A stretch of 14,600 bases of DNA from JBDSLU01 sp039916225 (GTDB lineage: Bacteria > Acidobacteriota > Vicinamibacteria > Vicinamibacterales > Vicinamibacteraceae), in NCBI GenBank assembly GCA_039916225.1, contig JBDSLU010000559.1, positions 1-14,600 of the forward strand, given 5' to 3'. The notes beneath the pieces were generated by a model. That model worked only from the letters and a program-made list of their open reading frames with translations, did no database searches and was not told the origin of the DNA. The first letter of the stretch is position 1, and each line of letters starts with the position of its first letter. Shown here piece by piece: positions 9,867 to 14,600 of this stretch. The position numbers and the translations under genes were made by a program.

Positions 9867-10732
9867 CCGGGCCGCACCTCGTGACCGGCCCGATCGTCCC
9901 GGCCACCCTCGACGGCTGGAGCCTGCTCCACCAGGCTTTCCGCGTCCGCTGGCCGGCGTTGCGTGCGCTCTCGTCATCAGTTCGCAGCAGCCTGGCGTCC
10001 GAGGTCGCGCGAGCGCTGGAGGTGCCGGCGACCGACGGTCTGACCGGTTTCGTCCAGCTCCTCGGCCACAAGGGCGACCTGCTCCTGATCCACGCCCGCC
10101 GCGACTTCGACGCGCTGTCGCAGGCGCAGCTCCACGTCGCGACCTCGTCGCTGTTCGAGTACCTCGAGCCGACGTTCTCGTACGTGTCGATCGTCGAGCT
10201 CGGCATGTACGAGATGACCGCCAAGCTGCACGGCGAGCTGGCCGGACGTGGTCTCGAGGCCGGAACCGATGCCTTCGCGCAGGCCCTTGCCGAGGCGATG
10301 GCCGACCAGGCCAAGCGCGTCAGCAGCCGGCTGTTCCTCGAACTGCCGCGGCGCCGCCACGTCTGCTTCTACCCGATGAACAAGCGGCGCGGCGAGGTCA
10401 AGAACTGGTACAGCGCCCCGTTCGAGGAGCGCGCCGGGATGATGCGCGAGCACGGCCACATCGGCCGCAAGTACGCCGGCAAGGTGACCCAGATCATCTC
10501 CGGTTCGATCGGCTTCGACGACTGGGAGTGGGGCGTCGATCTCTTCGCCGACGATCCGGCGATCTTCAAGCAACTGATTTACGAGATGCGGTTCGATCGC
10601 GCCAGCGCCGACTACGCCGAGTTCGGCGACTTCGCCGTCGGCGTCCAGTTCGACCGCGCCGAGTTGTCGGTCCTGCTCGAAGGCCGCACGCCGGCGCTGA
10701 TCGCGGCACCCGACGCGACGGCCCAACGCTGA
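9863..10732 (+). CDS. hemQ: HemQ-type coproheme decarboxylase (chlorite dismutase family)
   Basis: The 289-residue product belongs to the chlorite-dismutase-like family, subgroup HemQ/ChdC. This enzyme carries out the last step of the coproporphyrin-dependent heme pathway, peroxide-driven oxidative decarboxylation of coproheme to heme b. Key residues fit. The catalytic tyrosine is Y170 in FYPMNKRR with K174 nearby, W182 lies in NWY, and H197 in REHGHIGRKYAGK is the proximal heme ligand. The strongly conserved GFDDWEWGVDLFADDP and YEMRFDRASADYAEFG blocks follow. The N-terminal half (LDGWSLLHQAFRVRW) matches the usual start of the family, so the first dozen residues are an extension; GTG 9881 is an alternative start. 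The GTG start overlaps the ppa stop codon, and the stop overlaps the methyltransferase ATG. Assignment as HemQ rather than true chlorite dismutase rests on the Tyr/Lys motif. Confidence 0.9.
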   Translation: MTGPHLVTGPIVPATLDGWSLLHQAFRVRWPALRALSSSVRSSLASEVARALEVPATDGLTGFVQLLGHKGDLLLIHARRDFDALSQAQLHVATSSLFEYLEPTFSYVSIVELGMYEMTAKLHGELAGRGLEAGTDAFAQALAEAMADQAKRVSSRLFLELPRRRHVCFYPMNKRRGEVKNWYSAPFEERAGMMREHGHIGRKYAGKVTQIISGSIGFDDWEWGVDLFADDPAIFKQLIYEMRFDRASADYAEFGDFAVGVQFDRAELSVLLEGRTPALIAAPDATAQR

Positions 10733-11775
10733 TGCCCGCGGCGTCGTCCCGCCGTCTCCCGGCGCCTGCCGCGACGGATCCGACGCCGGTCTATCGTCTG
10801 CGCGACGGCCTCTACGCCGCCGATCTGGTGACCGCCGGCCTCGCCTGGCTGGATGTCTTCTCGCACCTCGATCGCCAGCCGTCGACGCTCGAGACGTTGT
10901 GCGGCGCGCTCCAGCTGCACGTCCGGCCCGCCGACGTGATGATCACGCTGTTCGCCGCCATGGGTCTGGTGGCCCGCGACGGGGACGCCATCGGGCTGAC
11001 GCCGCTGGCGCGCGACCACTTCGTCCGCGACTCGCCCTACTCGCTCGCCGCCTACTACGCGTCCTTCCGGGAACGGCCGGTGTGCCGTGACCTCGTCGAG
11101 GTGCTGCGGACCGGCAAGCCGGCCGGGTTCGCCAGCGCCAAGCCGACCGACTGGCTGACGGCGATGCTCGATCCCGGGTTCGCGGCCGGCTTCACCGCGG
11201 CGATGGACAGCCGCGGCCTGTATCTGGGACCGGCGGCCGCCGCTGCGCTGGATCTGAGCGGCCGGCGCACCCTGCTCGACATCGCCGGCGGTTCCGGCAT
11301 CTACGCCTGCGCGTTCGTCGACCGGCACCCGCACCTGTCGGCCACGGTGATCGAGCGGCCGCCGGTCGACGACGTCGCCCGCCGGGCCATCGCCGCGCGC
11401 GGCTTCTCCGACCAGGTCGGCGTCACCCCGGGCGACATGCTCCGCGAGCCGCTGCCGGCCGGGCACGACGTCCACCTCATCTCGAACGTCCTGCACGACT
11501 GGGATCTGCCCGCGGTCGATCGCATCCTGGCCGCCAGCTTCGCGGCCCTCTCGCCCGGCGGCCTGCTCGTCATCCACGACGCCCACCTGAACGCCGAGAA
11601 GACCGGCCCGCTGCCGGTCGCGGCCTACTCGGTCATGCTGATGCACGGCACCGAAGGCCGCTGCTACAGCGTCACCGAGATGTTCGAGCGCAGCGCCGCC
11701 GCCGGATTCCGCGACCCGGCGTTCGTCGAGACCGCTGGCGATCGCAGCCTGGTCACGGCGCGCAAACCGGCGTAA
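10732..11775 (+). CDS. SAM-dependent small-molecule O-methyltransferase (PF00891-like)
   Basis: The 347-residue product resembles the Methyltransf_2 group, which includes plant-type and bacterial O-methyltransferases, CrtF and BchU. An N-terminal winged-helix dimerisation domain (about 15-100) precedes the Rossmann SAM domain. Motif I is LLDIAGGSGIYACAF, followed by the acidic-strand region with VIERPPV. The catalytic-histidine block SNVLHDWDLPAVDRIL and the post-motif LSPGGLLVIHDAHL are clear. ATG 10732 overlaps the TGA of the hemQ-like gene by one base, so translation is coupled; the frame runs on upstream only as an overlap artefact. The stop codon TAA lies in the A-run that forms the T-tract of the opposite-strand terminator. 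The substrate is unknown. Position suggests a porphyrin, heme-derived or quinone-like acceptor, or independently a natural product, since a RiPP precursor lies convergently next door. Confidence 0.88.
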   Translation: MPAASSRRLPAPAATDPTPVYRLRDGLYAADLVTAGLAWLDVFSHLDRQPSTLETLCGALQLHVRPADVMITLFAAMGLVARDGDAIGLTPLARDHFVRDSPYSLAAYYASFRERPVCRDLVEVLRTGKPAGFASAKPTDWLTAMLDPGFAAGFTAAMDSRGLYLGPAAAAALDLSGRRTLLDIAGGSGIYACAFVDRHPHLSATVIERPPVDDVARRAIAARGFSDQVGVTPGDMLREPLPAGHDVHLISNVLHDWDLPAVDRILAASFAALSPGGLLVIHDAHLNAEKTGPLPVAAYSVMLMHGTEGRCYSVTEMFERSAAAGFRDPAFVETAGDRSLVTARKPA

Positions 11776-11812
11776 AAAGAAAAACGCCCGGCCCCTTCGC
11801 TGGGACCGGGCG
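11774..11812 (-). terminator. Intrinsic terminator of the RiPP precursor gene
   Basis: On the minus strand a GC-rich stem is followed by the T-tract TTTTTCTTTTT. The stem has seven pairs (CGCCCGG with CCGGGCG), one mismatch, then three pairs, with a loop of about six bases. It starts 20 bases after the precursor stop codon. On the plus strand the hairpin has an A-run before it and no T-run behind, so it is directional. It ends the leftward transcript, and its T-tract reaches into the TAA stop of the convergent methyltransferase gene. Confidence 0.88.
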
Positions 11813-11832
11813 CTCGTCGTGACGAAGACGAA

Positions 11833-12159
11833 TCAGAGGTTCAACTGCATGACGGTGTTCGAGACGGCCGTGCCGCCGAGCACCAGGCAGTTCGCCGTGA
11901 TGTCCTGCTTGCCACCGGCGACGCGCTCCAGGTCGCTGTCCGACAGCTCGCCCTCGGCCGCCGCATACGGGATGATCACGTGGACCGTGTCCGCCGTGTC
12001 AGCAACGGCCTTGACCGTCACCGCGCCCAGCTGGGTGTTCAGCTGCTTCTCGATCGTGCCCTTGGGGTTGCTCAGGAGGGCCGCACGGTACTTCGGGTTC
12101 TCGGTCGCGAACTTGCCAACGAGGTCCTGGATCTGGCCGCGCGTCATGTTGTCCGCCAT
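11833..12159 (-). CDS. NHLP-type (nitrile hydratase leader-like) RiPP precursor peptide
   Basis: The 108-residue product has the layout of a ribosomally made, modified peptide precursor with a nitrile-hydratase-like leader. The leader (1-83) contains the helical ENPKYRAALLSNPKGTIEKQ segment, a strand-rich VKAVADTADTVHVIIPY segment, and the closing ELSDSDLERVAGG with a double-glycine cleavage site at G82-G83. The predicted core (84-108, 25 residues) has one cysteine (C91, in TANCLVLGG), four Ser/Thr and little charge. Known enzymes for such precursors include lanthionine synthetases, radical-SAM enzymes, YcaO proteins and dedicated C39-peptidase ABC exporters; none is encoded in this window. 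An AG-rich stretch (12166-12177) before ATG serves as ribosome site. A strong terminator follows, and a near-consensus sigma-54 promoter precedes it, so it is a monocistronic regulated unit. A free-standing protein using a nitrile-hydratase-like fold is less likely given the GG end. Confidence 0.87.
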   Translation of the reverse strand: MADNMTRGQIQDLVGKFATENPKYRAALLSNPKGTIEKQLNTQLGAVTVKAVADTADTVHVIIPYAAAEGELSDSDLERVAGGKQDITANCLVLGGTAVSNTVMQLNL

Positions 12160-12239
12160 GGTGTGTCTCTCTCTCTTGTGGCTGTCGAATCAGTGGTTTG
12201 GTTTCCGGCCGCCCATCGGTCGGTCACGGACTCTCTTAG

Positions 12240-12255
12240 AGCAACCGCGGTGCCA
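12240..12255 (-). promoter_or_regulatory. Sigma-54 promoter of the RiPP precursor gene
   Basis: Read on the minus strand, TGGCACCGCGGTTGCT matches the sigma-54 consensus TGGCACG-N4-TTGC(A/T) at all positions but one. The -24 GG and -12 GC dinucleotides are exactly ten bases apart. The transcript would start near 12229, leaving a leader of about 70 bases that includes the AG-rich ribosome site before ATG 12159. This is a realistic architecture, unlike the candidate at 1590-1605. Activation would require an NtrC-type regulator; one is encoded in this window. Confidence 0.75.
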
Positions 12256-12287
12256 CACGCACCGAACGCCGCTGTGCCAATGAATCC

Positions 12288-12305
12288 GGGCCGATATTGC
12301 GGCCC
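12288..12305. repeat. Palindrome GGGCCG-ATATTG-CGGCCC
   Basis: Six-base arms are separated by a near-palindromic ATATTG centre. It lies about 40 bases upstream of the -24 element of the precursor promoter, where an IHF-like or regulator site could sit. No role is shown by the sequence. Confidence 0.4.
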
Positions 12306-12326
12306 GCGGGCCTGACGCGCCCCGGC

Positions 12327-12369
12327 GGTTGGGGCTGGGACTCCAAGTCCCGCAGGCGGGGCTCCAACC
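12327..12369. promoter_or_regulatory. Nested palindrome, candidate activator site upstream of the RiPP promoter
   Basis: The inner palindrome GGGACT-cca-AGTCCC (12337-12351) is enclosed by outer arms GGTTGGGGC (12327-12335) and GCTCCAACC (12361-12369), complementary except for one G-T pair. The inner centre lies about 90 bases upstream of the -24 element, the usual place for an NtrC-type enhancer. It resembles the GGACA-N5-TGTCC palindrome before the efflux operon in its GGAC(A/T)...(A/T)GTCC form, though the spacer differs. It also lies just after coaA, but without a T-run, so a Rho-independent terminator for coaA is less likely. Confidence 0.45.
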
Positions 12370-12392
12370 CGGGCTGATTCCGGCTCGGGAAC

Positions 12393-13379
12393 TCAGACGC
12401 GACGCAGGTGGACCGAGTGGACCCGGTGCTCCGGGCCCTTCACCAGCACCAGTTGGGCGCGGGTGCGCGTGGTGACGATGTTCTCGCGCAGGTTGCGGCC
12501 GTTGATCTCGCGCCAGATGGCGTGAGCGGTGGCGTTCGCCTCGTCGTCCGAGAGCGACGCGTAGCGGTGGAAGTAGGCCTGCGGATCCTGGAAGACCGTG
12601 GCGCGCAGCTTCATGAACCGGGCGACGTACCAGTCCTCGATGATGCGCTCGTCGGCATCGACGTAGATCGTGAAGTCGAAGAAGTCGGAGGCGAACAGCT
12701 GCATCTCGGCGCCGACCGCCGGCGGCGCCTGCAGAACGTTCAGGCCCTCGACGATGACGACGTCGGGCTGTCGCACCGCCTGCTCGGCGCCCGGCACGAT
12801 GTCGTAGCGGACGTGCGAGTAGACCGGCGCCTTGACCTCCGGCGAGCCCGACTTCACGTCAGCCAGGAAGCGCACCAGGCGGGCGCGATCGTAGCTCTCG
12901 GGGAAGCCCTTGCGCTGCATCAGACCGCGCTCCTCGAGGACGCGGTTGGGCAGCAGGAACCCGTCGGTGGTGATCAGGTCGACGCGCGGATGATCCGGCC
13001 AGCGCGAGAGCAGCGCTTGCAGGATGCGCGCGGTGGTGCTCTTCCCCACCGCCACCGAGCCGGCCAGGCCGATGATGAACGGCGTCTTGGCCGATCGATC
13101 GCCGAGGAAGGTCGATGTCGCCCCGTGCAGCGTCCGCGTACCGAGGACGTAGAGGCTCAGGAGTCGCGACAGCGGCAGATAGATCTCGACCACGTCCTCC
13201 ATCGACAGGACGTCGTTGAGGCCGCGTAACGCCGTCAGGTCGGCATCGGAGAGTGTGAGCGGAGTGTTGGCGCGCAGAGGCGCCCACTCGGCCCGGGTAA
13301 AAGTGAGGAAGCGCGACGGAATCGCTTCCCGCGCAGCCTGCCGGCGGTCCGTGATGACCCGGGGATCGTCCATCGCCAC
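12393..13379 (-). CDS. coaA: Pantothenate kinase, type I
   Basis: The 328-residue cytoplasmic enzyme phosphorylates pantothenate with ATP, the first and usually feedback-controlled step of coenzyme A synthesis. It is of normal CoaA length. The Walker A loop is G107-SVAVGKS-T115 (FIIGLAGSVAVGKST). Other CoaA signatures are VDLITTDGFLLPNRVLEERGLMQRKGFPESYD split over the strand-loop-helix, the VYSHVRYDIVPG segment, and VVIVEGLNVLQ. The FFDFTIYVDA region and an ENI block near the C-terminus also fit. The start could be GTG 13379 or ATG 13373, two residues later; neither has a strong ribosome site. It follows deoC by seven bases on the same strand and is the visible last gene of that operon. In a microcompartment setting a CoA-making enzyme would fit supply for a CoA-acylating aldehyde dehydrogenase, but coaA is also a general housekeeping gene. 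Confidence 0.95.
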   Translation of the reverse strand: MAMDDPRVITDRRQAAREAIPSRFLTFTRAEWAPLRANTPLTLSDADLTALRGLNDVLSMEDVVEIYLPLSRLLSLYVLGTRTLHGATSTFLGDRSAKTPFIIGLAGSVAVGKSTTARILQALLSRWPDHPRVDLITTDGFLLPNRVLEERGLMQRKGFPESYDRARLVRFLADVKSGSPEVKAPVYSHVRYDIVPGAEQAVRQPDVVIVEGLNVLQAPPAVGAEMQLFASDFFDFTIYVDADERIIEDWYVARFMKLRATVFQDPQAYFHRYASLSDDEANATAHAIWREINGRNLRENIVTTRTRAQLVLVKGPEHRVHSVHLRRV

Positions 13380-13386
13380 GCCGGTC

Positions 13387-14274
13387 TCAGTAGCCCGAGG
13401 GCGGCGCGCCGACGGCTTCGCCGCGCGACTCGCGGACGATCTTGACGCCGGCGCTGGCGCCGATGCGGCTCGCTCCGGCGGCAGCCATCGCCTTGACCTG
13501 CTCGAGGTCGCGGACGCCGCCGGCGGCCTTGACGCCCATGTCGGGCCCGACGACGCGGCGCATCAGCTGCACGTCGGCGATCGTCGCCCCGGTCTTGGCG
13601 AAGCCGGTCGACGTCTTCACGTAGTCGGCGCCGGCCGCCTTGGCCAGCGTGCAGGCGGTGATCTTCTCTTCGTCGGTGAGCAGCGCCGCCTCGATGATCA
13701 CCTTGCTGATGGCGCCCCCTTCCCGGCACGTCTCGGTCACCGCTTCGATGTCGCGCTCGACGGTGCGCAGGTCGCCCGACTTGAGGGCGCCGACGTTGAT
13801 GACCATGTCGACTTCGCGAGCGCCGTCGAAGACGACGCGGCGGGTTTCGTAGGCCTTGACGTCGGCGGTGGTGGCGCCGAGCGGGAAGCCGACCACCGCG
13901 CAGACGCCGACCGGCGTCCCGTGCAGCAGGCGGCGCGCCGTCGCCACCCACACCGGGTTGACGCAGACGGTCGCGAACTGGAACTCGGCCGCCTCGCGGC
14001 AGAGCGTCTCGACGTCGGCGCGCGTCGCATCCGGCTTGAGCAGCGTGTGGTCGATGAGGCCGGCCACTTCGCCGGGCCGTCCGCCGCCGGCGTGGAGTCC
14101 CAGGCGCGTCGCCCCCGCCTCGAGCAGACCGCGGACACGCGTCGGGCAGCAGTCGTGCAGGACACCGTGGCAGGCGCACTGCACGCCGTCACTGCCGCCG
14201 CGGCCGAGCGAGGCGATGACCTCGGCGGTGATGATCTCGACGAGGCGGGCGATATCGTGGCCGCTGGCGCTCAT
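13387..14274 (-). CDS. deoC: Deoxyribose-phosphate aldolase with probable microcompartment-targeting N-terminus
   Basis: The 295-residue product is a class I aldolase that cleaves 2-deoxyribose-5-phosphate to glyceraldehyde-3-phosphate and acetaldehyde. The catalytic core starts near residue 70 (LIDHTLLKPDAT). It holds D156 (EVDMVINVGALKSG), Schiff-base K220 (DYVKTSTGF) and K249 (VKAAGGVRD). It has about 65 extra N-terminal residues compared with the usual 220-260 enzyme. First comes an amphipathic helix, HDIARLVEIITAEVIASL (6-23), very like encapsulation peptides of microcompartment cargo, then a glycine-rich link. A Cys/His cluster follows (C33-A-C35-H36, H40, C42-C43) in front of a short helix. 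The ATG overlaps the upstream rpiB-like stop by four bases (ATGA), so they are coupled; a longer in-frame ORF upstream is only the overlap. The core function is sure; targeting is inferred. Confidence 0.94.
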   Translation of the reverse strand: MSASGHDIARLVEIITAEVIASLGRGGSDGVQCACHGVLHDCCPTRVRGLLEAGATRLGLHAGGGRPGEVAGLIDHTLLKPDATRADVETLCREAAEFQFATVCVNPVWVATARRLLHGTPVGVCAVVGFPLGATTADVKAYETRRVVFDGAREVDMVINVGALKSGDLRTVERDIEAVTETCREGGAISKVIIEAALLTDEEKITACTLAKAAGADYVKTSTGFAKTGATIADVQLMRRVVGPDMGVKAAGGVRDLEQVKAMAAAGASRIGASAGVKIVRESRGEAVGAPPSGY

Positions 14275-14600
14275 GTCGCGGAGCCTCGCCCTTCGAGCCG
14301 GTGGATGCCGGCCAGGCGGCGGATGTAGCGGGGTTCGGTCATGGGCGTGGCCAGCCAGGTGTCGACGATGGCAAGGGCGGCGTCGGTCGGCAGCAGCGTC
14401 GCGCCGAGCGTCAGGACGTTGGCGCCGTTGTACTCCCGTGAGTAACGAGCCAGGGTCGGGGTGGTGCACATCGCGGCACGAATGCCGGCCACCTTGTTGG
14501 CGGCCATGCACGAGCCGAGGCCGGCGCCGTCGATGACGATACCGCCGTCAGCCTCGCCACGGGCGACGGCCAGTGCCACGACCGCCGCCACGTCCGGGTA
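14271..14600 (-). CDS. rpiB: RpiB/LacAB-family sugar-phosphate isomerase, 5' end beyond the window
   Basis: The frame is open to the right edge, so the N-terminus is missing; 109 residues are visible beginning YPDVAAVVALAV. The RpiB pattern is clear: GGIVIDGAGLGS, then AANKVAGIRAAMC, YSREYNGANVLTLGA and the C-terminal IRRLAGI. Canonical RpiB interconverts ribose-5-phosphate and ribulose-5-phosphate using a cysteine in a CGTG(I/L)G loop. Here that loop reads DGAGLG, so the usual base is absent. Other family members, such as the mycobacterial enzyme, also lack it and use a different residue. The GGRH anion-binding motif is replaced by EPRYIRR. The gene overlaps deoC by four bases. The substrate may differ from ribose-5-phosphate, and a specialised microcompartment-associated paralogue is likely (inference). 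Confidence 0.85.
   Translation of the reverse strand, partial: YPDVAAVVALAVARGEADGGIVIDGAGLGSCMAANKVAGIRAAMCTTPTLARYSREYNGANVLTLGATLLPTDAALAIVDTWLATPMTEPRYIRRLAGIHRLEGRGSAT

Noticed and set aside
10528..10731. Extension of the methyltransferase to a start inside hemQ
   Set aside because: The extra 68 residues are Arg-rich out-of-frame translation of hemQ; ATG 10732 at the stop-start overlap fits the family.
11785..11812. Rho-independent terminator for the plus-strand methyltransferase
   Set aside because: The A-run precedes the hairpin on the plus strand and no T-run follows, so it works only for the minus-strand gene.
12263..12283. Second sigma-54-like sequence on the minus strand (TTGGCACAGCGGCGTTCGG)
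   Set aside because: The -24 half looks good, but no GC lies ten bases after the GG; the site at 12240-12255 is much better.
12327..12369. Possible tRNA or tRNA remnant
   Set aside because: The anticodon-like stem has a three-base loop, there is no GGTTCGAATCC-type T arm, and no acceptor stem pairing is found.
14275..14511. Extension of deoC to an upstream start, giving a 374-residue protein
   Set aside because: This segment is out-of-frame translation of the rpiB-like gene; the ATG at 14274 overlapping the rpiB stop gives the real start.

Overview
This is a high-GC bacterial window of about 70% G+C by eye, with dense codon-biased genes and long antisense shadow frames. Several gene types together suggest an Acidobacteriota-like bacterium, perhaps Vicinamibacteria. 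These are an 814-residue ADOP/MacB-type FtsX permease with a sigma-54 two-component system, a HemQ-type coproheme decarboxylase, a nitrile-hydratase-leader (NHLP) RiPP precursor, and a deoC/rpiB pair with bacterial-microcompartment (BMC) hallmarks. The taxonomy is inferred from gene content only; no marker gene was searched.

Left part (1-9098, all + strand): the 3' end of a DCC/DUF393 protein is followed by a zinc-dependent MDR dehydrogenase. Next comes a five-gene block: HlyD-like periplasmic adaptor, MacB/LolD-type ATPase, FtsX/MacB-type permease, NtrC-like response regulator, and NtrY-like histidine kinase. This looks like an envelope ABC efflux or export system together with its own sigma-54-type control circuit. 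A perfect GGACA-N5-TGTCC palindrome and a -24/-12-like element precede the adaptor gene. The spacer before the kinase gene folds into stacked hairpins ending directly at its Shine-Dalgarno sequence.

Middle (9099-11775, + strand): a large imperfect palindrome built from CCAACTCCCAA / TTGGGAGTTGG units occupies the intergenic region. It is followed by a tightly overlapping trio: inorganic pyrophosphatase, HemQ-type coproheme decarboxylase, and a small-molecule O-methyltransferase.

Right part (11776-14600, all - strand): a 108-residue NHLP-type RiPP precursor stands alone. It has a double-glycine leader end, a 25-residue core, a strong intrinsic terminator behind it, and a near-consensus sigma-54 promoter in front. 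No RiPP-modifying enzyme or exporter of the usual types is in the window. Upstream of it (higher coordinates, same strand) lies an operon end: rpiB-like (cut by the window edge), deoC, and coaA. DeoC carries an N-terminal amphipathic helix resembling a BMC encapsulation peptide, then a Cys/His-rich linker, which suggests an aldehyde-handling microcompartment locus continuing past 14600.

The most notable points are the orphan RiPP precursor with apparent sigma-54 control, and the probable microcompartment-targeted DeoC next to an atypical RpiB.
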